Virus record (IMG/VR): IMGVR_UViG_3300034684_000463
Location: 1 to 40,642 of that record
Direction: 5' to 3' (one strand)
Length of the DNA stretch: 40,642 bases
Source of the DNA: a virus
Shown here: in pieces, positions 1 through 7,013 of the stretch
How positions within the stretch are numbered: the stretch's first letter is position 1
Layout: each line of letters starts with the position of its first letter
Made by a program: the position numbers and the translations under genes
The notes under the pieces: generated by a model
The model's input: only the letters and a program-made list of their open reading frames with translations
Databases searched by the model: none
Told to the model about the DNA's origin: nothing

Positions 1-1017
1 TTACGCCTCGGCTCGGCGCGGTTTACTGGTCATGGCCGCTTTCCGGTCCGCCTTCTTGGTGTAGTGCTGCACCTCGGCGAGAGTGACGTGCCCGCACCAG
101 GACTGCATGACCAGCACCGATGCCCCGTGTTCGGCCAGCGTGTTCAGCCGGTATTTCCTCAGCCCATGGCCTGTCAGGCCATCCAGTCCCGCCGCGCGCG
201 CGGCGGACGAAAACCAATCCGACATGGCCTTGCGGGATCTCGGCCCGCCGTGGCTGCTGACGACGTAGACCAGGGCGCCGGTCGGCAGGATCTTCAGCAG
301 GTCGGCGCGCTGATGCTCCATCCCGAAGGCAGGGCAAGTCCAGGGCACATGTGCCGGGTTTCCGGTCTTCTGCTGGGTGTAGGTCAGGAGGCCGTCGCGG
401 CCGACCATCTGCGGGCCGAGGCGGGCGACGTCGCTGATCCGCGCTCCAGTCCACTGCAGCAGCTCGAAGGCCAGGCGCTGCGGCGTCTCCAGCCCCCAGT
501 GGGCGCGGAACGCCTCGACATCCGCCTGCGTCCATTCCTTGTGCCCGCCCGACTTGGCGAGCTTCTTGCGCTTCACGCCGTCGGTCGGGTTGGTGTCGAT
601 CATCCCGGACGCAATCCAGAAGGCGGCCATGTGCTTCCACGCCGACATTCGGGCCATCGCCACCGCCGGGGTCAGCGGCTCGAGGTTCGCTCTGATGTGC
701 TTCGGTCGGAGGTCGGCCAGCATCGCCTGCTCGCCCTGGGAGCGGATCGCCTCAACGTGGCGGCGGATGGTCGGGCGGTAGCCCTTCGACAGCTCCTCAT
801 AGGATCGGCTGGCCAGATAGGCCTCGCAGGCCTTCGCCACACTGCCGGATAGGGCGCGGCTCTTGCCTGCCGGTCGCTTCTGCTCCTCAGCGAGCCATGC
901 GGCGACAAAGGCGGGGTGATCCTCCGGGACATCGCGCGGCAGCTCGCGTCGGGTGCGGCGGTGGTACTTGTAGACCACATCGCCCTTCGTGACCCGGTGG
1001 ACGCGCGGTAGTCTCAT
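1..1017 (-). CDS. int: Phage tyrosine recombinase (integrase)
   Basis: This 338-residue protein would integrate and excise the prophage by site-specific recombination. The catalytic residues of the tyrosine recombinase family can be read directly: Arg193 in GARISD, Lys217 in QQKTG, the H-x-x-R box at His284-Arg287 (HGLRK), His310 in CGH, and the nucleophile Tyr319 in VQHYTKK. Residues 1-160 have the make-up of arm-binding and core-binding domains. I chose the ATG at 1017 over the longer frame because it overlaps the stop codon of the excisionase-like gene as ATGA, which implies translational coupling. The stop codon is the first triplet of the window, so the attachment site next to int is probably just outside. 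All catalytic residues are present, so the enzyme looks functional. Confidence 0.96.
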   Translation of the reverse strand: MRLPRVHRVTKGDVVYKYHRRTRRELPRDVPEDHPAFVAAWLAEEQKRPAGKSRALSGSVAKACEAYLASRSYEELSKGYRPTIRRHVEAIRSQGEQAMLADLRPKHIRANLEPLTPAVAMARMSAWKHMAAFWIASGMIDTNPTDGVKRKKLAKSGGHKEWTQADVEAFRAHWGLETPQRLAFELLQWTGARISDVARLGPQMVGRDGLLTYTQQKTGNPAHVPWTCPAFGMEHQRADLLKILPTGALVYVVSSHGGPRSRKAMSDWFSSAARAAGLDGLTGHGLRKYRLNTLAEHGASVLVMQSWCGHVTLAEVQHYTKKADRKAAMTSKPRRAEA

Positions 1018-1247
1018 CTCGCCCCGAAAGCCTTGTCGCATGAGTTTTCCCGCACCTCGCCCTCGGTCATGAGGGAATCGGCATAGGCGTCAAGCGCCAG
1101 ACGGTCATAGAGCCGCTTCCCGTCGAGCACCTTGCGCGCGATGGGAAGGCTGCGCAACTTCGTCTCGCTCACACCGATGTAGGCCGCAGCCTGCGCCGCG
1201 GGCAACAGGCGGGGCGGGTAGGAGATGCTGGTACGGGCGGTGGTCAC
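1014..1247 (-). CDS. Excisionase-like small HTH protein
   Basis: This 77-residue basic protein lies directly upstream of int. Its core, from PRLLPAAQAAAYIGVSETKL to DGKRLYDRLALDAY, has the winged-helix layout of AlpA/MerR-like excisionases: a 'layer-in' helix, a YIGVSETKL recognition helix, then a wing. I chose a GTG start at 1247, preceded by GAGGAG, because the longer frame to 1472 has a non-biological composition. The stop overlaps the int ATG, and the GTG overlaps the stop of the DUF4031 gene. The role as recombination directionality factor is inferred from fold and position. It could also be a transcriptional regulator of int. Confidence 0.8.
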   Translation of the reverse strand: MTTARTSISYPPRLLPAAQAAAYIGVSETKLRSLPIARKVLDGKRLYDRLALDAYADSLMTEGEVRENSCDKAFGAR

Positions 1248-1522
1248 GATCCGGTCTCCTCTGACAGCGCCGCGCGCCGCCGCTGGATCATCAGCCCCAA
1301 CTCGCGCGACGTTACCTCTTTGGCTCCGGCCAGCACGGCCAGCGCCCGCTTTACCTTGGCGATGTCGAAGTGCTCCTGCGGCGTCCCAGCCTTCTGCAGC
1401 CATTTGCGATCCACCCCGATATGATCCGCCATCGCCAGCAGCTCGGCCGTGCTGTCGGCCATCATGTGGCACATCACCATTCGGCCGTGGGGGTGGCAGG
1501 CGGAGTCGAGGTAGACGGTCAT
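1244..1522 (-). CDS. DUF4031 domain protein
   Basis: This 92-residue protein begins MTVYLDSACHPHGRMVMCHM and continues with MADHIGVDRKWLQ, EHFDIAKVKRALAVLAGA. That order (N-terminal strand, H-x-x-G-R-M, MADHIG, HFD-I-xxKR-xLA) is what I recognise as DUF4031, a small family common in phages and actinobacteria. Its biochemical role is unknown to me. The start at 1522 is set where the family signature begins. The longer frame to 1630 adds an unrelated stretch. It is the first gene of a three-gene coupled unit with the excisionase-like gene and int, so it is probably expressed with them. Confidence 0.8.
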   Translation of the reverse strand: MTVYLDSACHPHGRMVMCHMMADSTAELLAMADHIGVDRKWLQKAGTPQEHFDIAKVKRALAVLAGAKEVTSRELGLMIQRRRAALSEETGS

Positions 1523-1649
1523 ACCATCATCTTCCGTGTCTTTTTGAACTGCGCTTGCGTCAGTAGTCGAGCGAACGAACTTTGGCCTCGCCCAAGCTCG
1601 CGCGCCCAAAAAATCTGCGCGGGCCCACAAGAGTGCTCTTTTTCGAGTT

Positions 1650-1680
1650 GCGCCTGGAACAGGCGCGGGTGCCCGCGCCT
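1650..1680. repeat. Overlapping alternative hairpins
   Basis: Two mutually exclusive dyads share bases here. GCGCCTG (1650-1656) pairs with CAGGCGC (1660-1666) across a GAA loop. AGGCGCGGG (1661-1669) pairs with CCCGCGCCT (1672-1680) across TG. They lie in the 236-base gap between the leftward DUF4031 gene and the rightward DUF982-like gene. The rest of that gap shows no gene. They could be a terminator/antiterminator pair or protein-binding sites. Confidence 0.5.
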
Positions 1681-1758
1681 TAGATCGCGCCGACCTCCTT
1701 CGTCGATTGCCCTTCTTCGCGGCGAAGGACCTGACGTAACGCGTAGAGTGGAGTTGAG

Positions 1759-2034
1759 ATGGCTAGGTACCGTTGGAAGCGGCCGGTGAAGGTGCATATA
1801 CGCGGCCGAGAGGATCCGGAATATATTCACACGGTCTTCGAAGCGGCGCAGGTATGTTGCCCAAAGCTCGTCGAAACCAAGGGTCCCATGGTGACAAGGG
1901 CGATCACTGCGATCCTTGCTGTGATGGAGGGCAAGGCTGATGCAGAGGAAGCGAGGGACGCGTTTGTTGAGGGCATGATGGAGGCTGGCTTTGCGGGACA
2001 AAAGCCGCAGGAGCACAGTGCCCAAAACAAGTGA
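1759..2034 (+). CDS. DUF982-like small protein
   Basis: This 91-residue protein carries an alternation of positions that matches my memory of DUF982: EYIHTVFEAAQVC, a short loop, AITAILAVMEGKADAEEARDAF, then a final helix EGMMEAGF. DUF982 is a short alpha/beta family frequent in Rhizobiales and Rhodobacterales and often found on mobile DNA. No enzymatic motif is visible and no function is established. It is followed with a 17-base overlap by the next gene on the same strand. Both oppose the flanking leftward phage operons, which suggests a separately acquired, separately transcribed unit. Confidence 0.65.
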   Translation: MARYRWKRPVKVHIRGREDPEYIHTVFEAAQVCCPKLVETKGPMVTRAITAILAVMEGKADAEEARDAFVEGMMEAGFAGQKPQEHSAQNK

Positions 2035-2518
2035 ACTGCTCCCAGAGCCTGCCGCAAATTCGACACAATTGGGGAGCGGTGTCCCTCCCAGATTGCAAAT
2101 GATTTTTGGGGGTCCACCCGTGCGGGTTTTTATCGTTGAGGACGAGGAGTTGATGCTGCTTCTTCCGACGGGCAAAGCCGTCCTCTGGTGCCAAGGCAGC
2201 TGGTATCCTCGCGCCGGCTCTCGCCGGCTCGCGCGCGAAGTGCTTGAGGAGGGGAATTGGGTGGAAATTATCGGCTGCGCTGAGACGATCCTCGAGCAGA
2301 TTGGCGTCACAGTTCCTTCACCCGCGAATTCTGAGCCGCGAAGTGTGGCGATCAACCGGCTGGTGCTTTGGTTGAAGAAAACCGCCGGCGGAAGACGGCT
2401 CGTCCACAAACTGTCCGTGCAATGCGGCATACCAGGATCAGAAATGGCTCGTTTGTCCATCAGCAACGCGGAATTCCCTCAATTGCAGTTCGGTTCCGGA
2501 ATTCGCTCTTCGTCATAG
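2018..2518 (+). CDS. Hypothetical protein coupled to the DUF982-like gene
   Basis: This is a 166-residue protein that I do not recognise. I propose a GTG start at 2018 because AGGAG lies five bases upstream, inside the end of the DUF982-like gene. A TTG at 1991 and an ATG at 2099 are alternatives. The middle part, about residues 28-100, looks like a compact alpha/beta domain (VRVFIVEDEELMLLLPTGKA, then a Trp-rich loop and a helix REVLEEGNWVEIIG). The last 50 residues are poor in predicted order. Base composition is less GC-rich than in the structural genes. The opposite frame is open over the same interval, so coding is likely but not certain. Confidence 0.5.
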   Translation: MPKTSELLPEPAANSTQLGSGVPPRLQMIFGGPPVRVFIVEDEELMLLLPTGKAVLWCQGSWYPRAGSRRLAREVLEEGNWVEIIGCAETILEQIGVTVPSPANSEPRSVAINRLVLWLKKTAGGRRLVHKLSVQCGIPGSEMARLSISNAEFPQLQFGSGIRSSS

Positions 2519-2557
2519 GCAGCAGCTTCGCGAAGCTGTCTCTGAAAAAGGCCTCAC

Positions 2558-2785
2558 TCACGTCATCTTCCTCCGTTTGATATCGCGCTGCGCCGCTTCC
2601 AGCGCCGCCACGTCGGCCTCATAGAACTCTCGATGCTTGCCACCGTCCCGGTCCCGGAGCCGCTGGTAGAGCGTGATGCGGCCCGGGAGATCCTCCGCCG
2701 GGATCGTCTGCGACCAGGTGCTCTTTGCGAGGGTGACCGTGGCAGCGTCGGGCGAGATGGTGATGGTAAGGGCGGGGCGGGTCAT
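2558..2785 (-). CDS. Hypothetical early phage protein
   Basis: This 75-residue protein has an N-terminal beta-rich half (MTRPALTITISPDAATVTLA) and a basic helical C-terminus ending in KRRKMT. I see no known motif. It is the last gene of the leftward early operon. Its ATG overlaps the stop of the gene upstream as ATGA. The first part reads like a small beta-hairpin domain and the tail could contact nucleic acid, but that is speculation. Confidence 0.7.
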   Translation of the reverse strand: MTRPALTITISPDAATVTLAKSTWSQTIPAEDLPGRITLYQRLRDRDGGKHREFYEADVAALEAAQRDIKRRKMT

Positions 2786-3096
2786 GCTCTGCCCACGGTA
2801 GTCGGAAAGCCGCGCCGCTGCTCAAAGGCGATGATCATCTGTTCCAGGTGCGTTCGCGATTGCCGTGGATCGATCGAGCTCTCGCCGCGCTCGATCGTGT
2901 CCGCCAGAAGCCGCAGCAGCCCGACTGTAGAGGCTTCATCATATCCGGCCATCTGCCCGACGACCGTCACCAGCAGGCCGTTCAGGGTGTTGATTTCGTG
3001 GCTCCCGATCTCGGCAAAATCGTCGACAGTGCAGAGAACCGCGACCTGCATGCCTTTGGCGAAATCCTCGTCGTCGATGGGCGGGCGCTTAGCCAT
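2782..3096 (-). CDS. Hypothetical helical early protein
   Basis: This 104-residue acidic, mostly helical protein begins MAKRPPIDDEDFAKGMQVAV. I placed the start at 3096 because it gives a natural N-terminus and an 8-base overlap with the previous gene. It is not recognised. The stretch LNGLLVTVVGQMAGYDE followed by LLRLLADTIERG resembles in pattern GGLLVGLVCVMSSMIEGTDE...LLELV in the neighbour at 3089-3430. The two may therefore be diverged tandem duplicates, a weak inference from eye alignment. No membrane segment is clear. Confidence 0.7.
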   Translation of the reverse strand: MAKRPPIDDEDFAKGMQVAVLCTVDDFAEIGSHEINTLNGLLVTVVGQMAGYDEASTVGLLRLLADTIERGESSIDPRQSRTHLEQMIIAFEQRRGFPTTVGRA

Positions 3097-3430
3097 CAAT
3101 CGAACCCCTGCTCCTGTCGGTTGCAAGGGGCGGCAGATCCTGTATCGACCGCATCATGTCGATCGACCACGGGACCAGCTCCAGGAGACCTGCGCGCAGG
3201 CTGGCGTGGTTCTCATCCGTGCCCTCGATCATCGACGACATGACGCAGACCAAGCCCACCAGCAGGCCACCGGCGACGTCTTGCAGCGCCTCGCCGTCCG
3301 GGGCGTCGATCTTGTCGAGGGCATCGATTGCCGCCGTGACGAGCAGCTTGCGAGCCTCCTCTGATCGGCGGTCGCGCGGATCTGCCGGGTCGAAGGGGCT
3401 TGCGCCGTAGAGCTTGCCAACGTCAGCCAT
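3089..3430 (-). CDS. Hypothetical helical early protein
   Basis: This 113-residue protein of unknown function begins MADVGKLYGASPFDPADPRD. It is followed by three or four amphipathic helices, the central one rich in Leu/Val/Met. Its start codon lies inside the 3' end of the ParB-like gene and its end overlaps the next gene, so it is translated as part of the leftward operon. The possible pattern resemblance to the downstream protein suggests a duplicated pair. Nothing in the sequence gives a catalytic role. Confidence 0.7.
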   Translation of the reverse strand: MADVGKLYGASPFDPADPRDRRSEEARKLLVTAAIDALDKIDAPDGEALQDVAGGLLVGLVCVMSSMIEGTDENHASLRAGLLELVPWSIDMMRSIQDLPPLATDRSRGSIDG

Positions 3431-5300
3431 CGCTGCCCCCTTCCTCGCCGCCCTTGGCGGGCCGCTTCCACCGCAGCTCGTCGGGGAGCCAATCGTCGAT
3501 CTTCGCGGCCTCGGCGCGGCTCAGGCCGATGGCCTCGCGCACGCTCATATCGTCGAAGAGCGCCTGCAGCCTCTTGGCCTTCTCCGCGCGCTTCAGGCCG
3601 CGATAGGCCGAGTTGTCGAGATCGATCTTGTCGGCCGGCACCAGCCGCTCCCAGATGCTGTCCAGGTAAGCGCTGCTGGTGCGGCCGAGGAAGCCGGCTG
3701 CGGTGGGCGACCAGACGGACCGGGTGTTGACGTCGAGCTGCGCGGCCAGCGTCTCGGCGAGGGGGCCGGTGCCTTGGAAGGTGCGGGCGAGCGCCTCGGC
3801 CAGCACCTTGTTGCGGTGCTTTTCGCCAAGATCGCGGAAGGCTTCGAACGCGGCCGGCGTCGGATCCTCACCGCGGCTTTCAGCCTTGGTGACGGCGGCC
3901 AGCCGTTCGCTGATCGTCGTTCCCTCGGGCTTCGTCGGGCTGATGCTCGGCGGCGAAATGCTGACCGCCAAGGGCTTCGACCACGGGCTCAGCCCACCCA
4001 TCAGAGTCCATGCCAGAAGGTCGAGCATCAGCTTGGGCTGATCCATCAGGCGCGTCTGCAGCGCCAGCAGCTTGATCGATTTCAGATCATCCTGCAGGTT
4101 CTGCGGGAATGCCGCGGCGTCCTCTTCCGCCCCCTTCTTGCTGGTGACCTGGCCATCGCCGGCGCCGGCATCATCCGCCACATCTTCGCGCCGGCGATAC
4201 GCTCGGTCGACCTGGAAGCCGTCGCGGTCGACAAAGCAGAAAATGCCGCCAGTCTCTCGGTCCACGTCGGTGAAGTCGCCTTTCATCCGCTCCTCGAGCG
4301 CATCAAGCCGGTCTTCATCTTCCTTGCTGAGCTCGTCCGACCCGGAAGTCAGCCGATCATATTCCTCGGCATCCGCTTCGGTCAGTTCGACCGGCTCACG
4401 CCGGAGCCACTCCATATTTTGGACCAGCGTGTAGCTGCGGTAGCTCTCGGCGGTGAACTCCGCCCACTTCCAGCCTTCCTCAACGCGAAGCGCTTCGGTC
4501 TCGGCCTTGCCCTTCTCGATGAAGAGCTCGTTGAGCAGCTTCTCGTCGTGCAGGTAGCCTGATTCCGTGAACAGATCGCTCTGATAGGTGCCGCCGGCCG
4601 CGACGTAGGCTTCGAGCCCGACATAGCGGGCCCGGCGGTCGCTCAGCGGCACGGTATCGGGCGTCAGCTCGCGGCCCAGCATGTCCGGCCGGGTATCCCG
4701 GCCCCGCACCGCCTGCAGCGCCTCGAGACAGCGCGCCTCGGTCGGCGTAATGGTCAGAACCTTGGCGATCTCATAGGTGATCTCGTTCGCGCGCAGCGCG
4801 TCCAGGACCGGCGCCGGAAGATCCGCCAACCGCAGCCGGCGCTCCACATGCGCCTCCGATTTGGCGAAGCTGCGCGCGATCATCTGCGCCGAGGATCCGC
4901 GCTCGCGCATGGCGGCATAGGCCCGGACCTCGTCCGCGGGGTGCAGTTCGGACCGAGCCGTGTTCTCGGTGCCCGACCAGGCGATCGCACGGTGCGGATC
5001 GCTGGTGACCTTCACCGGCACGGGATCGATGCGCGTCTGCCCTGTCTTGCGGCTCCAGCCTTCGCCGGCGAGCTTCTGCAGGGCGCGCAGCCGCTTGCCG
5101 CCCCCGACGATCTCGATCGAGCCTGCGGCGGTCTCGATGCCAATGAGGTTCTGCAGCAGGCCGGCGATGGCGATGCTCTCGGCCATCGCCTCGATCTCTT
5201 CCTCGGCGACCTGCTGGCGGGTGTTGAGCGGCGACAGGGCGAGATCCGCGAGCGGGATCAGGCGCAGGTCGCCGCCGATGATGGGTGCTTGGTCATTCAT
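3423..5300 (-). CDS. Large ParB-like DNA-binding protein
   Basis: This 625-residue protein has an N-terminal ParB/Srx-type domain at about residues 10-110: LIPLADLALSPLNTR, then IAMAESIA-type helices, GSIEIVGGGKRLRALQKL, and ENTARSELHPADEVRAY. A KorB/ParB-like HTH follows (residues about 120-190, GSSAQMIARSFAKSEAHVER). The remaining 400 residues are unassigned and include an acidic, charged middle (about 300-400). In plasmids, ParB binds centromere-like sites and hydrolyses CTP. In phages, long ParB-like proteins of this kind occur in early operons, sometimes as nucleases or regulators. No parA is present, so a simple partition system is unlikely. I chose the start at 5300, which overlaps the upstream gene by 8 bases. 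The longer frame to 5396 adds arginine-rich shadow sequence. Confidence 0.85.
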   Translation of the reverse strand: MNDQAPIIGGDLRLIPLADLALSPLNTRQQVAEEEIEAMAESIAIAGLLQNLIGIETAAGSIEIVGGGKRLRALQKLAGEGWSRKTGQTRIDPVPVKVTSDPHRAIAWSGTENTARSELHPADEVRAYAAMRERGSSAQMIARSFAKSEAHVERRLRLADLPAPVLDALRANEITYEIAKVLTITPTEARCLEALQAVRGRDTRPDMLGRELTPDTVPLSDRRARYVGLEAYVAAGGTYQSDLFTESGYLHDEKLLNELFIEKGKAETEALRVEEGWKWAEFTAESYRSYTLVQNMEWLRREPVELTEADAEEYDRLTSGSDELSKEDEDRLDALEERMKGDFTDVDRETGGIFCFVDRDGFQVDRAYRRREDVADDAGAGDGQVTSKKGAEEDAAAFPQNLQDDLKSIKLLALQTRLMDQPKLMLDLLAWTLMGGLSPWSKPLAVSISPPSISPTKPEGTTISERLAAVTKAESRGEDPTPAAFEAFRDLGEKHRNKVLAEALARTFQGTGPLAETLAAQLDVNTRSVWSPTAAGFLGRTSSAYLDSIWERLVPADKIDLDNSAYRGLKRAEKAKRLQALFDDMSVREAIGLSRAEAAKIDDWLPDELRWKRPAKGGEEGGSDG

Positions 5301-5703
5301 GGCTGGCTGCCTCGCCGGCGGGCGCGGTCGGTTCGATCTCCTCCTGGTTACGCACCTGTGAGAAAACCCACGGCACAAAGACCAGGCTGTGCGCATCCTG
5401 CCAGTCGTCGCAGGCGATCTTCAGGCGCGCCAGAAGGTCCGCCTTCTGCTCGTCGCTGGCCCCGAAGATCGGGTCGCCGTCCTCGCCCTTCTGGTCGTCG
5501 GCGTTGTCATCGAACTGCGCCAGCACACCATCGGCGTCGGGGAGGAAGTCGGCGAGCCTGAGCGGATCCTGCCGGGCTTCGCAGATATAGCCGCGCTCAC
5601 CATCCAGCGCAGCGATCGCCGCTTCGCGGGTCTCGTGTTCGTCGGAAAAGTACTCGTCGCTCTGGCCGGAATACCATTTCCAGCCCTTGTCGTTGTCGGT
5701 CAT
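5293..5703 (-). CDS. Hypothetical acidic early protein
   Basis: This 136-residue, strongly acidic protein (MTDNDKGWKWYSGQSDEYFS...) has an excellent ribosome binding site, GAGGAGA, seven bases before the ATG at 5703. It is the first gene after an intrinsic terminator and a structured element, so its expression may depend on read-through or antitermination. The sequence ADFLPDADGVLAQFDDNADD and the Trp-rich N-terminus are distinctive, but I cannot assign a family. Its acidity would fit a DNA-mimic or an inhibitor of a DNA-binding protein, which is only a guess. Confidence 0.8.
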   Translation of the reverse strand: MTDNDKGWKWYSGQSDEYFSDEHETREAAIAALDGERGYICEARQDPLRLADFLPDADGVLAQFDDNADDQKGEDGDPIFGASDEQKADLLARLKIACDDWQDAHSLVFVPWVFSQVRNQEEIEPTAPAGEAASHE

Positions 5704-5731
5704 GATTTCTCCTCGGCCCGCAGGCCTTCTG

Positions 5732-5759
5732 AAAAGCCCCCCGGCATCGGGCCGGGGGG
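5732..5759 (-). terminator. Intrinsic terminator inside the leftward operon
   Basis: CCCCCCGGC (5737-5745) pairs with GCCGGGGGG (5751-5759) over a five-base loop. Read leftward, the nine-pair stem is followed by CTTTTC. It lies 29 bases before the start codon of the gene at 5293-5703, so leftward transcripts must pass it to reach the ParB-like gene and beyond. Lambda-type leftward operons have comparable terminators overcome by antitermination. Confidence 0.75.
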
Positions 5760-5813
5760 AAGTGGCAGGGAGGCTGCGCGGGTTGCCCGCCGCGCTTCGG
5801 GGTGCCGTCACCG

Positions 5814-5877
5814 GGGTTTCGCGGTCCCGCCCGGCGCGGGTTCAGCGGCGGGGAGGGACACGCCGCCCGCGAAACTC
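5814..5877 (-). ncRNA. Candidate three-way-junction RNA element
   Basis: A nine-pair outer stem (GTTTCGCGG 5816-5824 with CCGCGAAAC 5867-5875) encloses two inner hairpins. The first is CCCGC/GCGGG at 5826-5830 and 5836-5840. The second is GCGGCG/CGCCGC at 5845-5850 and 5861-5866. It lies in the only long gap of the leftward operon, 5704-5875, just upstream of an intrinsic terminator. Position and shape suggest a cis-acting RNA controlling read-through. GC-rich DNA produces chance dyads, so the element is a candidate only. No strand is proven, and leftward is assumed from the operon. Confidence 0.4.
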
Positions 5878-6001
5878 AGCCCCAGAGGAGCAGGAAGATC
5901 AGCGCCCAGATGGGAGCGACGATCAGGAGACCGATGCGGCCGCCGCGGTAGAGGCCTGCCGGGGCGGGGCAGCGATGCTTGAGCTCGGTTTCCCCGCGCA
6001 T
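5876..6001 (-). CDS. Small single-pass membrane protein
   Basis: This is a 41-residue protein with a charged N-terminus (MRGETELKHRCPAPAGLYRG) and one C-terminal transmembrane helix (IGLLIVAPIWALIFLLLWG) ending at the stop codon. The ATG overlaps the stop of the upstream gene as TGATG, which selects this start from a much longer unnatural frame. It is one of three tiny membrane proteins in the operon. The function is unknown. Tail-anchored early phage peptides can inhibit host functions or exclude other phages, but nothing here decides this. Confidence 0.65.
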   Translation of the reverse strand: MRGETELKHRCPAPAGLYRGGRIGLLIVAPIWALIFLLLWG

Positions 6002-6297
6002 CACATGGCCCTTCTGGCGATGCCCTGCGCCACGGTCTCGGCGGCGCGCCCCTGGACGTGCTCGCTGAAGACCGTGATGAGGAACAAGGCCACCAGCAGC
6101 GCGAGGAAGCCGAACAAGAACGCGGTCAGGTCGGGATGCCGGCGCGGCGTCATGGTCGGGCGCGGGATCGGCTTGCGCGCCGGGTGATCGAATGTCGGCC
6201 GGGGGCGGCTCGCCGCGATGGCGTTGCCGATCGCGTGGCATTCGGCATGCGTCAGCCTGCGCGCGCCCTCGATCGGGGTGGTGACTGCGACATTCAT
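6001..6297 (-). CDS. Membrane protein with basic N-terminal region
   Basis: This 98-residue protein has a soluble Arg/Pro-rich N-terminus (residues 1-55, including RRLTHAECHAIGNAIAASRP). One strong transmembrane helix (about 58-78, DLTAFLFGFLALLVALFLIT) and a short C-terminal tail follow. The start at 6297 begins where codon use becomes normal. It leaves a four-base gap to the upstream gene. By the positive-inside rule the N-terminus is cytoplasmic. The gene is coupled to the next gene by TGATG. I know no family for it. Confidence 0.65.
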   Translation of the reverse strand: MNVAVTTPIEGARRLTHAECHAIGNAIAASRPRPTFDHPARKPIPRPTMTPRRHPDLTAFLFGFLALLVALFLITVFSEHVQGRAAETVAQGIARRAM

Positions 6298-6301
6298 GGT
6301 G

Positions 6302-6655
6302 TCAGCCTTTCGGGGGTGCGGAGAAGAGACCACGCGAAGGGGTGGGGATGACGGGGGCGGCCAGGATGTCCGACTGGCCGCAGCCGGCGTCGACAAAGGC
6401 CTTGGTGGCGTAGACCACGCCAGCCTCGAGGATGGCGCTGCCTGCGAAACCGTGCCGCGGGTCGCGCGCCTCGCGCACCTTGCCGCTGGCCTCGCAGATG
6501 CGGAAAAAGCCCTCATCGACGAGGATCAGTTCGGCAATCTCGTAAACCTTCAGGCCGAGCTCGACGGCGCGGCCATGGGCGGCGGGCTGGCTGGTGATGT
6601 TGTCGGCCCACCATCCGCCGGTCTTTGTGCAGCTTATCAGGAAGCGCTGGGTCAT
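6302..6655 (-). CDS. Hypothetical early protein
   Basis: This 117-residue protein begins MTQRFLISCTKTGGWWADNI and contains AHGRAVELGLKVYEIAELILVDEGFFRICEA. The pattern is beta-strand, helix, beta-strand, a small mixed fold. It carries four Cys without a zinc-binding spacing. The ATG at 6655 overlaps the stop of the 32-residue membrane peptide as ATGA, so the two are translated together. No family is recognised. A C-terminal proline-rich tail (PVIPTPSRGLFSAPPKG) looks unstructured. Confidence 0.7.
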   Translation of the reverse strand: MTQRFLISCTKTGGWWADNITSQPAAHGRAVELGLKVYEIAELILVDEGFFRICEASGKVREARDPRHGFAGSAILEAGVVYATKAFVDAGCGQSDILAAPVIPTPSRGLFSAPPKG

Positions 6656-6750
6656 TGGCCGACGCCTGGATCGCGCATCTCCACGTTGAAGTGCAGGCAG
6701 ATCAGCAGCCAGAGGATGGCGACGAGGGGGAAGATGGCGAGCGCGGTCAT
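6652..6750 (-). CDS. 32-residue membrane peptide
   Basis: This short gene is missed by length-limited gene finders. It reads MTALAIFPLVAILWLLICLH then FNVEMRDPGVGQ. Residues 3-20 form a single transmembrane helix with a short polar C-terminus. Its support is its context: the ATG at 6750 overlaps the stop of the gene before it as ATGA, and its own stop overlaps the ATG of the gene after it the same way. It therefore fills the operon gap exactly. The function is unknown. It is one of three small membrane proteins in this operon. Confidence 0.65.
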   Translation of the reverse strand: MTALAIFPLVAILWLLICLHFNVEMRDPGVGQ

Positions 6751-6965
6751 TTCACCTGCTCCCGGATGTCGGCGATGATCGCAGTGAGCTCGCCTGCCGC
6801 AGTCGCGTCGGCCTCGGTCGCCGGCTCATAGGTTTCGAGGCCCAGCTCGGCACAGGTCAGGAGGGTGATCAACTGCGGGCCGGTCAGGCCTGCGATGGCG
6901 AAGGTCGGACCTGGCGGGCTGAGGGGCGTGTTGAACTGGACGCTGGTTTTAAAGGGCGGTGCCAT
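6747..6965 (-). CDS. First gene of the leftward early operon, unknown function
   Basis: This 72-residue protein begins MAPPFKTSVQFNTPLSPPGP and continues with a helical, acidic region (LTGPQLITLLTCAELGLETY, then TAAGELTAIIADIREQVK). I chose the ATG at 6965 because GGAG lies seven bases upstream. An ATG at 7001 would place the start inside the operator. It is the promoter-proximal gene under the two left operators, the position of lambda N. I see no arginine-rich motif, so an N-like role is not supported. Confidence 0.7.
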   Translation of the reverse strand: MAPPFKTSVQFNTPLSPPGPTFAIAGLTGPQLITLLTCAELGLETYEPATEADATAAGELTAIIADIREQVK

Positions 6966-6997
6966 GATGGTCTCCATCTTGGGGATAGAGACAGATT

Positions 6998-7013
6998 GCA
7001 CGCCTTGGCGTGC
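6998..7013. promoter_or_regulatory. Left operator 1 (perfect dyad)
   Basis: GCACGC-CTTG-GCGTGC is a perfect six-base inverted repeat with a four-base spacer. It extends to eight pairs with different spacing and is flanked by TTGCA and TGCA. The same half-sites recur in the repressor-cro interval at 8606-8621, so both clusters probably bind the same repressor. It lies 33 bases upstream of the ATG at 6965. Read leftward, a TTGCGA and a poor AATCTG box flank it 17 bases apart, so it may cover the leftward promoter. The promoter boxes are weak. Confidence 0.8.

Noticed and set aside
3423-5300. Full ParABS partition system suggested by the ParB-like protein
   Set aside because: No ParA-type Walker ATPase is encoded in the window and no parS-like palindrome cluster was seen. 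An integrase is present instead.
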